Positions 43,861-56,301 are shown, counted from the stretch's first letter. The stretch: 64,000 nucleotides of DNA from Gnetum montanum (GCA_015680685.1 MNCI01000268.1:252986-316985); one strand, 5' to 3'. The notes: generated by a model from the letters alone, not told the origin. Made by a program: numbers and translations.

Positions 43861-45914
43861 TTTCCTAGGAAGATGTCTTGCCTTGATCCAATCTGTAACT
43901 ACATAAGTTAATATGACAGTATGAAAATTTTGGGATCTTTATTTTGAAGGAGGTTCATTAATAGCTTTCAAAGCAGTGGAAGAAGGATTGATAGCCACTA
44001 ATATCAGCAAGAGTTTTGATGGACAATTGGATCTAAAGAAAGGAAATTTTTAAGGCTTATGCTTAGAACCACTTAGATCATTATCTAGCTATACATTTAT
44101 GGCCCTCATTGCATTGTGTTACTAAGGATCTGGTGAAATTTCTCCTTACGTAGGTGATGCAAGTAGCAAAGAAGTAGTTTTGGATGGTGTAGCGTGAGAT
44201 GGTGGATAATAAGAAAGATAAGTAGAAGAAGATTTAGTTCGTGGAGTGGTTGTTCTATGATATTATGAGGGTTAATAGAAATGGAAGAAGGAAGTATGAC
44301 TCATAAAGCCACAAGGAGATATAGGTTGTTGGACATAATAACCATATGGATTTGGTTGATAGTAAGCATATAGTTACCTTGGTGGTGGCATCTCCCATGA
44401 CTATGAATTTTACCATTACTGATAATGCTACTAAGGTTGAGATGGTGCTCCACTTGGATAGTACAATGATTAGTAGAACTGATGTCGATAATTTCCTTAT
44501 GGATAAGATAATCTCCTAGATGATTACCTTTCTACTAATTTTGGATTTAAAGCATACATCCTAGATTCTTCTAAATGTGAAACTATAGGATAACATCCCT
44601 TGGGATGTTCATATTGGCATATGTAACATACTTCTTCATTTATTTTAGAATCTACAACCTCATCTATAGCTATAGCCTTAGCTTTTTTCTCGTGATAGTT
44701 CATGCATGTATCTTTTCTCCTTCTTCTATCCCTATCTCAATTCCCCTAGTCCATTTTCTTCTTCATAATTTTTAATGTGGTTTACCTTAGTTGATATTTT
44801 TGTGAAAGATTTTTAAATCATTAATATTTTTCTTTGTACCATTTCATCTAGTGGTACTTCCTCCTTTGAATCATAGAAACACATTTCCCTTTTGTGAATC
44901 GAGGGGTCTCTATTGTACTTCTCTACACTCTTCTATTTTTTTAGTTTTCCTTCTTCTATGGCTACTTGTTTGATAAGCCTTTAGATTGATAGATCTTCAT
45001 TTCTAAAAGTCTCTCGTGGGTATACACTCCAATAGTTTTTCTAGTTTTGTTTCAAATCCCATCTATTATGTGATAAAGCTGTTCCCTTTGAGAAAAACCA
45101 TGGCCTAGGTAATGGTGAAAAAGAGAGTAATGCCTATCTAGGGCTACATCAAGGGATTCATAATTACCTTGTTTATAACCTTAAATTTATTACTTCAAAT
45201 TGGATACCCCAGAGTACATTTGATACTTATCATTAAACATCTCTAGTAGTTTACTGCATCTGTGAATAGATTCTAATTCCAAGGACTAGTATCAACTTTC
45301 AACTTCTTTGATACGTGTCCTAGGAAATAATTTAAGTTTCTAACACTTATTCTCAATATTTTGCAAGACACAAGTATCATGAAAGACCTATAAATGATGT
45401 TATCCATCAACTTTATATCCTCTAATTTTTTTATATTATTTATGTCAATTTCTTTAATTCTACTATCTCTTCTAAAATATGCTTAGTAGGGATTTGAACT
45501 TCTTCTAAAATATTAATCATAGTTATTATATTCATGATCATGTCTTCTATAATATTTCCTATTGTAACTTCATTTTCAATGATGCTTCCCTTCTTTTTAT
45601 AGTTGACTATGCTATCTTTTCGAATGACTATGATGGGATCTTTGGTCATGTCCATCTCGATCTTGATAATTTCTTCTTCAGTCTCAACCATGATTTCTCC
45701 TTTTACAAATTGATGAGAAGGAGGATGATGAAGGTGGAGGTTAAACAGAGTGGTGCCTAATGGTTCTTCTCCTATGATCCTTTTATTGTTTTTTTTTTTT
45801 TCATTTTCTTTTGATGGATGTTTTGGAGATCTTTGTCATAAGGTTCTCCTAGTTGTGGATCCTATTCTTCCCTCATCTTGGTTATTCACCGATGTTGGTG
45901 TTGGAAATCTCAGT
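43861..45914 (-). pseudogene. Element D: gag (5' end missing)
   Basis: Capsid core at about 45180-45430 with VFHDTCVLQNIENKC, LKLFPRTRIKEVES, EMFNDKYQMYSGVS, SLDVALDRHYSLFHHYLG, closely following C 27100-27500. An Ile/Glu-rich open run lies at 45440-45691. Downstream YICQYEHPKGCYPIV and RMYALNPKL (about 44550-44630) match C at 27950-28030. Stops at several places. The N-terminal region present in C is lost to block H. Confidence 0.8.
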
Positions 45915-47138
45915 TGTTGGAACACAAAAATTGAAAGATCCGAGTGCCAAAATAGTCTTAACCCGAAATCCCATGGGCCTCTGAAAAATAGGATTTAGGG
46001 TTCCCTAGATGGTCTTGTCAATCACCCAAGGACTTAGAGAACGAAAATGGAAATGGCTATGGAAACATAAATGTATCTATGAACGAAATCAAAAACAACA
46101 ACGAAAACAAAAATAAAAATGTAAGTGGATCGGGCCAAACAAAAATGAAAATAGAATTTACAATTATATAAATAGATGTAGAAATGAAGTAGAAACCAAA
46201 AATTTGCATAGCATGAACAATAAAATTTATATAAAAATATAAAAAGGAGTGGGTTCACTATGTACAAGTATATGCCCAGGGGCATAAGAATTTGCTCATC
46301 GAAGCTAGAAGTCTATTGGAGAAGGTTTCCTCCATGATCTAGTCTCTTCCCAGGTCCATTTTTCTACAACTTCCTCTAGTTTTCACCAAATAAGTGAAAT
46401 GGAAATGCGATTAGTGTTGCACATTTGGAGTAATGGAAACCATGTGGGAGTCTCTATGCCTAGCATAGTCCTAGTTTCTACTACCAAACAATACCACCAG
46501 ATGAGGTTGTAATGGCTATAATGGGTTTTGATGGCTAGAAATGGGAAATGATATTATTGTAAAATGGTTTCTAAAATGTCAAAGTACTCCAAATGTTGTA
46601 TGATATCTGCTATATGGTATGCCAATTACAAAATTCTGAAACTGTTCTATGGTGTCAACATTGGATTTTTATAAGGATAGGATTACTGTTTTTGGGTCTA
46701 CCGTGGACTACCATTGATTGCTAACAAATTGCTACTAATTGAGAGTTTAACATGGTTACTTCTATTAATGTAGTTCATTGATTACCATTAGCTTAGTCTA
46801 TTGACTACTAGCAGCATAGTCCACTCAACATAGTTTGCTGACCACTATTAGCATAGTCAATGAACAACTACTAGTGTAGTTGCCATTTGTGGTAAGTCTA
46901 GAATGAACTACACCCACAAAACCCATATGTTTATTATAAATAGCAAACAGAATTTTGTGATTGTTGGTAGTGTTGGAGAATGGTACAAGTGTTGATAATT
47001 GAAAGGGCAGACAAAAACCATAGAAGTGGTGGATCCCATTGGAAAGTGCTATGCCTCATGGTGAATGCTATCTATGTTGGCTATTGTTGACTTGAAATGA
47101 CTACACTAGGTGTTGTTGGAAAAATGAAAATTCCAACA
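45915..47138 (-). mobile_element. Block H: LTR-like segment truncating D
   Basis: A 1224-bp block bounded by TGTTGGAA and TTCCAACA. In minus orientation a G-rich tract (AGTGGGAT) precedes its start at 47138, as at a 3' LTR. Its end region (GGGCC...AATCACCCAAGGAC at 45980-46035) resembles the LTR end of element A (3460-3515). No primer-binding site follows, and no 5-bp target duplication was seen (TCAGT against ATCCC), so the limits are tentative. No second copy in the window. Confidence 0.45.
46765..46880. repeat. 23-bp tandem repeats in block H
   Basis: About four units such as TGTAGTTCATTGATTACCAT(TAG) and CTTAGTCTATTGACTACTAG(CAG), one lengthened to 37 bp. Related fragments recur to about 47240. 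Confidence 0.6.
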
Positions 47139-47639
47139 ATCCCACTGTTGCATTTATGCTAGGTCTTGATGGTGACTATGTTGGCTATAGCTACTATGAC
47201 CATTGAAAGTGTAGTTCTCGTGACTACTAAAAATGGCTCCAGCGTAGTTGGGATTATATTCTTACCAAAAACCATGGAAATGCCATTTTTGGCCATTCCA
47301 AAGGTGTTTTCAACCTTTCCAAGCCCAAATATGAACATGGGATACCTATTTCTAATTGGGAAACAAGGAAATAACAACTTTTTAAGCATTTTTTAGCTCC
47401 AAAAAGCTAAAGTATGCAAGATTGTGGCTCCTAGGCTACATACCTCACATTTGCAATGAGTCCTTGTTCCAAGTTAAAGAATGAAGGTTGCAACATGACA
47501 TTTGATGGTGTTTCACTGGTCCCTTTTTGTTGATTTCTTAAGAATTAGAGAAAATGCCCAATGGTTTTGGAGATGTTTTTTACTTTATGGAGAGATTATT
47601 AGTTCTTTAAGGTTTTTATGTTAATGCAAGCCTAATATT
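47139..47639. other. Unassigned sequence right of block H
   Basis: No recognisable gene. A 76-codon open run exists on each strand at 47159-47396; neither resembles a known family. May be the interior end of the element owning block H. Confidence 0.4.
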
Positions 47640-48200
47640 AAATTTTCTACCTCATATATTTCAAGATTCATGTTAATGTTCTCAAACATGTCATGAAATA
47701 TATCAAAGAAACTTATGATTTTGGGCTTAATTATGTCCAAGGCGATGCATATTACATTCTTATTTAGATGCAATTTTAAAAGGTAATTTGAATGATAGAA
47801 ATTTAACATTAATTACACTCATATTCTAGGGGCCAAACCCAATATATTGGAAGATAAGACCATAAACTTTTGTTATCCTATCTTCTTTTGAAGTTAAATT
47901 TACTACAATGGTTGAATGTCTTCAACACATTCTTTGGCTAAAAAAAAGTTACTCTCACAACTTAGTTTAAGGTAAACTAGCATATTGATTTCTTTGTAGA
48001 TAATATAGAATAATTGAATTCTTTAAAAAAACATGTGTTACATAAAAGTTTAAAGTATATTAACATCAATTATTATTTCATTAAAACAAAGGTGAAGAAA
48101 TATATAATTAAAGCTTTATATTTGGAAGTAAAATATTAATTGATGTAGATGCTTACAAAGTCTATTTAAGTTAATAAGATGCACCAACATATTGAAGATA
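47640..48200 (+). pseudogene. Ty1-copia RNase H fragment
   Basis: The 3' end of a copia pol. HVMKYIKETYDFGLNY (the run preceding RNase H), then after decay LQWLNVFNTFFG, and FVDNIE...LKKHVLHKSLKYININYYFIKTKV, which matches the copia CDN-x-SAI...HSRTKHIDIRYHFIRE-KV block, then LTKSI (usually LTKPL). No integrase or reverse transcriptase upstream: the fragment is 5'-truncated near 47600. It ends about 70 bases before the LTR at 48273. Confidence 0.72.
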
Positions 48201-48272
48201 CTGGAATCAAGCAAATCACTCATACTCACAAATTTTATTATATTCATGCCCATTGCATATTAAAGTAGAAAA

Positions 48273-49022
48273 TGTTAGAGATAGTGTGAATGGGATGATA
48301 GCTTTGAGTCCTTTTCTTCATGTTCTTATGTTACTTTGTTGTTGATCTATTATCTTGAACTTTAGTTATTTTATGAATCATGGTAAAGCTACTGTTTAGA
48401 CTTATAATTGTACATCATGTATAAAAACTTCCTAAAAATAGAAAGGACACCTCAAATATATAATGGTCATGCATCATGCCTTTAATAACATGTATGGGTC
48501 ATGTATACATATAAATAAAGGTGTTCTATGGCTAAAAAGTTTTTAGAAAAAACTTCATTTTGTTAAGTTTGGCTTTTGCAACTCTTGAAAGACATTGTTT
48601 TAAGGTTTCTTATCTATAGAAGAAAAAGTTGCAATTATTTTAAGCATTTTTCTTAGTTCTTTTTCACATTAATCATAGTCTCTCACAATCAAATTATCTC
48701 ACACTATTCATCATTGAATCTCTTCTAATTCTCATTCATTTCACAATATTACTAGCATAAATATCTTACTTCTATTTCATATTACCAAATCTCTATCAAA
48801 TCTTTGTCATATCTTTATTCTACATCATTATATGTTCAAATTTGTATGTATTTGATGTTTAAAGCTTTAGATCTATTGAATTTCTATGTTAAAGATCAAG
48901 TTTCATTAAGTTTTGATTTTTTTTATCTTAAATCTTTTTTGAATTACTCATCTCATACCAAGTCTTAGTTGTTCTCATAATGATCTACAAATCTACATCA
49001 AATCTACTTTAAAATCTCTACA
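48273..49022 (+). repeat. Copia LTR following the RNase H fragment
   Basis: About 750 bp, TGTTAGAG...TCTACA. An AAAGTAGAAAA polypurine tract abuts its start. TATAAATAAAGG at about 48512 is a likely TATA box. A TGGTATTAATATAGG primer-binding-site-like sequence follows at 49030. No partner LTR in the window. Confidence 0.6.
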
Positions 49023-49950
49023 TATCAGTTGGTATTAATATAGGCAATTTGTAATGATAAAAAACAAATTCTTATTTATTTTAATTGTGCCAATTGATGA
49101 TGCATGACATCAATAATTCAAACTTGAGCAAAATCAACATATTGTAATACATCGACTACACAACTTCAAGTGACATCATTAGAATGTTATCAATTTACAT
49201 CCATATCATGATATGAAATGACTACATACAAATATTATCCATTTATATCATCTGAACAATATTGGACAATTCCTTCTTTGTTAAAATACAAAATGTATTA
49301 CTCATGGCTCCAATTAATTTTTAAAAATTTTCCACTATTGGTCATAGATCAAGTGATATCTAGCAATAGTGCTACACATTTCATCAAATTTAACTCCAAT
49401 GTCAAGCAATCTAGCTTTTAGGTGTACTTTGACAAATCTAATATGTATGCTTGTGCTTGTAGAAGATGTAAGAAAGTTTAGCTTACAAATTTGTTGCATA
49501 GTTCAATAAGCCACTTACTCGAATTCAAAACTCATGAGGGTTAGCTTAGATTCATCACACAAGACAATGAACCATATACATAGAAATGAAAACTCAATAT
49601 TTATTAGTGATACATATTCAATGCACAAGACATTAGCACATTAAGAGTTCTAAGAAACATTTTGGAAGCATATTTTAATAATGATGCTTAATAGTTTTAA
49701 GATATGGTGTGTATGTTTTCTTAATTTGATAATATTTAATATTTTGTTAATTCATGATGTTAGTGTAGGCATATTATTATGATATCAATGTTTGATAACT
49801 AACTAATGTATTATATTGATGGTGGTTCTAACCTTGGGTTTATGAGCTTTAGGTTATTCTTTAGGCATGATACCTTTGTTAGGTAGTTCTTCATTCTCTA
49901 CTAGAATCTAGATATTGAATTTTCTACTCATTAAGGATTGACCTTGTACC
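49023..49950. other. AT-rich sequence after the copia LTR
   Basis: Begins with the PBS-like sequence; no gag motif found afterwards. One 67-codon open run (49218-49421, plus) is not recognisable. Confidence 0.4.
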
Positions 49951-50605
49951 TTTGTATAGGCTATGTTGGTAATAATGTTGAACATGAGGAGGCCTAGATT
50001 GTGGATTACTAAGTATGCTTGGATGTTGCTATTGTTTGGATTATTTAACTTTTATAAAAGCTATTAGTAGAGAGATGCCTAGAAGAAAAAGCATTATTGT
50101 TCCCATTTACAAAAACAAAGGAAATATGCAAAATTATGTAAACTATAAAGGGATCAAGCTAATGAGCCATACTATGAAGCTATCTTATATAGTGCTGAAT
50201 GTTGGGTAGTACATAATAGGCATGAACAACATCAATGTGGTAAAAATGTGAATTCTTTGATAAATGTTGAATGTTATCAAAAGAGATAAAGTGCACAATA
50301 TAGATTAGAGGAAGACTTGGAGTAGCTTCTATTTCAGATAAGTTATAGGAATGGTCTTAGATGGTTTGGTCATGTACAAAGAAAATCAAATAATGAGTCA
50401 ATAAAAAAAGATTGCTAAATCACCATTTTACAAAAGCCACCAAAATGAAGATAAAAGACATGGAAAAAAAGGATTGAAGTTGATTTGAAGAAATTGCAAA
50501 TAAATAAAAATGTAGCTCTTCATAGAGGTAACTAGTGAAAACAAACTCATGTAACCAACCCCATTTTGTTAGGGCAAGCCTATGATGATGATGATCATGG
50601 AAAGC
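49951..50605 (+). mobile_element. RTE-type LINE fragment 1, internally deleted
   Basis: Part of the ORF of a plant RTE-clade LINE. At 50058-50185: REMPRRKSIIVPIYKNKG, YVNYKGIKLMSHTMKL (start of reverse transcriptase). It then jumps to the extreme C-terminal part: SAECWVV, NGLRWFGHVQRKSN, KTWKKRIEVDLKKL, ALHRGNW. It ends TTAGGGCAAGCCTATGATGA with a short (GAT)n tail at 50583-50597, the usual 3' end of RTE LINEs. The whole catalytic centre of the reverse transcriptase is missing. Confidence 0.8.
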
Positions 50606-50929
50606 TATTGTTCATATTCTATACCAACTTTTCATGAAAGTTGCTAATCATATATTTTCTCTCTCTATGAGAAGTGAATCTAACCAACAATTGGCTTTAA
50701 TTCATTTAAGTTATTTCTTTTAATTATGAATCTTGAAATATTCAATCTCCTTTTTATTCTTTTTCCATTTTAAGATTTTGAATTAATGCTTGTTATTTAT
50801 GTTAGCATTGCTTTATTGATGTCATCATCCTTCTTTCACACTTTATTTTCCACTAACAATATAAAAGATTAAGTTTTTTTTATAATGAAGTATCATTTCA
50901 CTTTTTCAAAGTTACTCAAAGACATGGTG

Positions 50930-51600
50930 TTACATTTACAAGTCATACCATGAAGCTTTGAGAGAGTAATAGAATAGTGTCTCATACATGACTCATTAAT
51001 ATCGAAAAACCAATTTGGATTTATATTAGGAAGATCTACCATAGAGGCTATTTTCTTGATATGATAATTAATGAAGAAATTTTGAAAACATTAAGAAAAT
51101 CTACATATGATCTTCATTAACTTAGAAAAAGCAAATGATATAGTGATGAAAGATATTATTTGATGAGCATTACAAAGGAAAAATATCACTAATAAATATA
51201 TTAAAGTGATTCAAGGCATATATGAATGAACTACAACTAGAATTAAAATAGCTTATAGAATTACATATGATTTTCTACTCACAATAGGTCTACATCAAGG
51301 ATCTACACTTGGCCCTTGTTTGCTATTGAATTCCTTTAGTGAATCTTGCTTGCTTTTTTTTAGGTGATAAATAGTGGTAGAACATAAGTAACAATTTAAG
51401 GCCAACAATTATCTTATTGCAAACAATTTTGCTACCTAAAATCAATGGTCCAATTAGATGGTGAGATTGATAAAGATGTAAGAAATAGGATTGAAATACA
51501 ATGATCAAAACAAAGATAGGCTAGTGATGTTTTATACGATAAAAGAATCTCAATAAAATTAAAGGAAAATAAAGAGCCATGATCAACATATCAATTGAAA
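50930..51600 (+). mobile_element. RTE-type LINE fragment 2 (reverse transcriptase middle)
   Basis: The central part of an RTE reverse transcriptase, in the same orientation as fragment 1: SHTMKL, NQFGFILGRSTIEAIFLI-like, DLHMIF...EKAND, WALQRKNITNKYIKVIQGIYE, GLHQGSTLGPCL, then VQLDGEIDKDVRNRIEIQ, ASDVLYDKRISIKLK. It begins at the same SHTMKL where fragment 1 breaks and ends near where fragment 1 resumes. Stops throughout; no YADD box can be read. Confidence 0.72.
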
Positions 51601-52562
51601 GTGAGATAGTAATAATTAGTAGTAAAAAAATATTTTAAAAAAATAAAAATTTATAGGTTAAAATACAATGCTAAAAATTTATTATTACAATTTAATTTGA
51701 AGGGCAAAAGTGAGTTAGCAATTATGGCAAATATCATCCATGCAAGGCAATCAATGAGACATCGCTCAATTGATTACAGCATAAGGCTTGTGATTATCTA
51801 GGTCATAAGTTCACAAGTTTAATTCCAAAAAATACGCCAATATATAGGCCCCCAAAAATGACCTTGATGATTTAAAAATGATATAGCTCCTAAATAAATA
51901 AATGTCCACAACTTGGGCTTTCTGTCTCTACTAATTTTCTCCTCACATTAAGATTATCTTTGCGATTTCATTTAACTTTTATGCAATCCTTACAAGGACG
52001 ATAAATTACAATGTGCAGTTAATTGTACTTCATTGCTATTAATTAGCAATTAATATTGCTAACAAATCAATCGAAAAGAGAAGCTTGCTCCGATCAGATT
52101 ACAACTCATTAATTGCAGATTTTTCATTCACTGTGGACAAAAAGCCATGGGAACTTAAGGATGACTTTTAGGACCATTTCCTGTACAAATGACTACAGGT
52201 GCATAAATGATAACAGTTTTATCAAAATGAGCAACAATACATGTGTCGGTAAAGATTTCTTTCCCATGTATCAAACCCCCACTTCAATGATTAAAAAATA
52301 GCATAGAGACAAAGGCTTATCAATTTGCAACTTTTCAAATTTTGCGAAGCATTTTATCGATAAATAGAACAGGAATACTGTTGTGAAGCTTTTGAAATGT
52401 ATACTTGTATATGACTGGCAGATTGAACCAAATAGAAGCATCATCATTGTATTGATACTGGAAAGCTATTATAACAAGTTCAAATAGGTCTGAATTTCTG
52501 CAAATATGAAAAATTTTAAAATTTTTAATTACGAATGAATACTTCATACCAACGAAATATTT
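51601..52562. other. 3' flank of the GBP gene
   Basis: No second gene seen. The stretch 52330-52562 should include the 3' untranslated region of GBP (minus). I could not fix a polyadenylation site. Confidence 0.5.
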
Positions 52563-55500
52563 TCATCTGGTCAATTTCTGTATGCATTTCACTCTTTCAA
52601 AATTTGGAACAACAAGGTTCTTCTCAACCTCCCAGGCTAGCTGAGCCATTAATGTCAAAGATGATTTAGCATCTTTTTCATCCTTCACTTCCCTTGGAAA
52701 AGGAATACGAACTTCCAAAGCTTCATTTCGTGACCGTGTGGTAAGATGCAAGTCAAATCCTAGTTTATCAATCCATACCATCTTTGTTTCCTCAACCTAA
52801 CATTCATGCAGATCATGAAATTAAAAAGGTCACAAAAGAAATGGATCATAATCATCTTATGTACACTACGCAGTAGTGAATGAAGATAAATAAATGAATT
52901 TAATGCACAGTTATATACATTTGCATCGAAAATGCATACTGCAACACACATTTGCACTACTTTTCTATTATATCTGATGAACTCTGTTTCCATAAAGACT
53001 TGAATCTATTGATATCCTAATTTAATTTCACCTCATGATTTTTATTTTAAAAAAAAAAAGATATCACACCAATGGCATTCAGTGCATGCATTAAAATGGA
53101 CTAAGACTGAAAATATTTAGAGATGAGGAACCACGCTCCATGGGCTTTGTACCAAGTAGTGGCTAGGTTAAAACCCAGTAACACATTAGGGCAAAAATTC
53201 TCACCTAATGATGTGTGAGTGGTAAGTTCATTTATTATTCCCTTTTCTGAACATAGAAAATGATATTAAAGCAATATTGCACCCTTAGAGTTCAATCAAG
53301 GTAGAAAACAATATAGAATGGCCCACTATTAAGAAGCTATGCCCTGAAGGCCAAAACTTTGAAACTTCTTGTCTCAGTCATCTATATGCATGCATATGTA
53401 CATGTTCATTGTTGTTTCTAAATTCTCAACATTTCAAGTTTATTCTAATCCACACTATGGCTAGCTACCATATTAAGCATGCAATACGTTAGGTTTCTTA
53501 TATTCCACCCGCCCCACTTCTTCTCCAACAGAGAAAAAAAACAAAACAAAACAAAATTTCAAACAAACAAACAGATTTAGTAAGAATAATTTCCCATTGA
53601 AGTGATTTATTTAACGTTGACATGTCATGTAACTAGCACAAAAAGGTAGAGATGAAATTAGTTCAAACCTGAATATCTAAATCAACATAAATTTTACAAA
53701 TACGTTGGATGTCCTCCCAGTGTTTATCATTCATGTCTTTAATAAGCTTTGGTGCGTGGTTGCGCAGCGGATCAGCACTGGCTTCTCTGTACTCTGCAGC
53801 TCCAATCCAAAAACCTTCCTGTGCACAGAACACCCAATTTAAGACTTATTTTCCTATGCATTAATATAGGTAATTGTATAGCTTAAGTTAAATTTTTTTA
53901 AAAAAAATGAAAAGATTCTAGAATTACATACATAGAGTCTGAAAAAGGATGCTTTAAATAATAGGTTTTTTTCTTTCGAAAACAATATCAATGATAGTTA
54001 CCAAATAACTTACCTGACCTACACCTTGTGACTGAAGCACATTTTCAACAGCTATAGTATATAAGTTTTCTTGATCCACTTCTCCAACAAATTGCTTTCT
54101 CCATATGGACTGAAGCCTCTGTTAAATAAAAATCCTTGATATCTTCCCAACAAAAAAAAAAGTTCTACAGACAAATGATGTATAATTTGCTGCACATAGA
54201 CAGCAAAATAGAATGAATGCATGATGGTAAGAAATGTAACTAAGCTCAATTGAAATACACGTAAGGTTTCAGAGGGATTAGAGCAGATGCAAGAAAGTTT
54301 GTGTTTGTAGTAGTGATATGCAAGGTTAATAAACAAAGTTATCATATCCATTCAAACAAGTTACTATACTTTGAAAAAAAAAGCAACTTGGGTAAATTAG
54401 AGTATGCAGATTCATTAACAACCACAATAACATGACCAAAAACGATATCAACCAGTGCCTCTGGATAAAACTTATTTAAAAACTAACATTATAATCTAAG
54501 TTATATATATCATGCCTAAGCATTTAGCAACCGTTGCAAATATAACTATGTTTTGTTTCTTTTAAAATCTTGTGCTATAAAAAATCAAAGGCAGTTCATG
54601 TTAAAGAAACTTTAACATTGCAACCTAGTCATGGAACTGCCACTGGAAGTTTCATTATGCAAAATAAACGGTTGGAGATTTATGTCTGAAAGAGATGGAA
54701 AGGACCTCCAAATGCACACAGTTATTAAAAGTTCAGCTTTAGTTTCAATATGAAAAGTTTAATAATAAAACTTTATTAGTAGAATGTTGCGAAACAGATT
54801 TCTTCGGAAGAAAATGGCAAATCTCTGGTCAGTCATTGAATGAGCTGCAAGATTCCAGCATCAGCCATTGAATTATACAGAAGATATGTTCAAGTTACAT
54901 GAAGTTACACAGAAGATATGTTCAAGTTACATGAAGTTACATGAATATTGGACACATCTACTATACTGATTTATTTTGTATAAGTTAATTTGTTTGACAG
55001 ATCCTTTGCATCAGTACAGACATAATAAAATTTCAGTTTCAGTTCAGTCTCACTTTCTTTTTGGGTACATTTTGCTTGATATTGTAACTTCATACTGTTT
55101 GTGCTTATAATGCTAGCCTAGAAATATTGACGTAGGGACATAAAACAGAGAAATAGATCATGGACAAAAGCTTGAAAAGGAAATAGCTTAGGCATATTAA
55201 AAACATCACCTCCTTCCCCTTGCTATCTTCTGGCTTCCAGAGATTGCCCATGAAAGTGCATTCTAACTTCCTACAGCAAGGCTGGTCCAACTGTTTCGGA
55301 GCAAAATGATCCCCACGAAACTAAGAATTAGCTCTACATGAGATAAAGAAACTTTCTAAAACAACTATATTCATTGAGGAAATAAAAAACCAACATTTAA
55401 TTGACAAATAACAAATCAAATTACTGGTGCACTTAATCCCATCGGTCCAGGGTAACCATGGAAAAATGGTGGCAATGTAAAAACACAATAAACATTCAGC

Positions 55501-56195
55501 TAAGGTTCAAGGTTTTCCATATTCAACCAGTTTACATTTCAGAAGTGAAACTACTCTGTATGACAACCTAAGTTCAAACTCAACAGATAAAATGGTTGTA
55601 CTCCAGCTACGCATGGATAGCAGAATGGCGGGCATCCATGAAATGGGCTGGATGGATGCTACTAGTCATGCTACGACCCCCATAGGTTTGAAAATGTGAG
55701 GTTAAAAAGACTAAGTTAAAATCTGAAAAAGAAGATGTTATTCCTTGCATATGCTACTGAACTGTATTGTTTTGTTTCGTGTACCTGTACATGCAAGCTA
55801 CATCGTGAATGATGCAAGAAATGCTTTGAATGAATGGATGAAGGATGCAGAAATAGCACTGGCATGCCAAGATCATCCACGGTGAAGTTGATAGAATCGC
55901 AGAAAGGCCATCCAGACTCGGTCAAAGTGCATATTGTGCCCTCACAGCAGAGCTCCACCACTGTTCTGCTTGTTTCTGCAGGCCATGGCCTTGCTGTCTG
56001 CAATTGCAATGCACCACCGCTGCTACATTTGCTGCTGTATTTCGCAATCAAATTTGGAGACTTTGAATTTGAATTTGAGCCTATTATTATGTGTCTTCGC
56101 ACGGGCTTTGCCCTAGCTTCTGAAAGGGGGCGACCAGTAGCAGTGCCAATTCCAGGGGCAATGGCAGCACATGAATAGGTGAGCACCAAATTCAT
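52563..56195 (-). CDS. GBP: Glutamyl-tRNA reductase-binding protein, chloroplast (GBP/PGR7), five exons
   Basis: Exons (minus): 55785-56195, 55210-55290, 54014-54118, 53669-53818, 52563-52796; all introns are phase 0 with GT..AG ends; 326 codons with no stop, close to the Arabidopsis length. Residues 1-70 look like a plastid transit peptide, Ser/Ala-rich. Next, an FMN-binding-like split barrel (HugZ/pyridoxamine oxidase fold): WPAETSRTVVELCCEGTICT, DGWPF-like ESGWPFCDSINFTVDDLG, CSLHVQ. The C-terminal DUF2470 part has EYREASADPLRNHAPKLIKD, IYVDLDIQ, TKMVWIDKLGFDL, VRIPFPREVKDEKDAKSSL, MAQLAWEVEKN. The Arabidopsis protein binds glutamyl-tRNA reductase, the first enzyme of tetrapyrrole synthesis, holding it at thylakoids and shielding it from Clp protease; it was first found as PGR7. 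It is the only intact host gene seen. Confidence 0.92.
54873..54936. repeat. 32-bp tandem duplication in GBP intron 2
   Basis: Two copies of a unit with ACAGAAGATATGTTCAAGTT, one mismatch, plus a partial third. Inside the 1091-bp second intron; no effect on splice sites expected. Confidence 0.8.
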
Positions 56196-56301
56196 TTGAG
56201 AAACGAAATGTGCACCAAATTGCCTCGCAATTTCTACAACACAAAACTTAAAAGCGTTCGGAGTAGTAGAGTATGCTCAGACGGTATTCTGCGCAGCTGC
56301 G

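Larger units (their letters stand above)
43132..45914 (-). mobile_element. Element D (gypsy): gag and protease portion
   Basis: The 5' part of element D, separated from 10680-15827 by element G. Collinear with C from about 26760 to 29440. On its right it is cut at 45914 by LTR-like block H; the first part of gag, the primer-binding site and the 5' LTR of D are not present. Confidence 0.8.

Noticed and set aside
45915-47138. Block H as the 5' LTR of element D
   Set aside because: No primer-binding site follows it and about 650 bp of gag 5' sequence expected from C are missing, so it does not join D in a normal way.
55834-56178. 114-codon plus-strand ORF opposite GBP exon 1
   Set aside because: It is the mirror of a conserved, spliced coding exon on the minus strand and has no family resemblance of its own.
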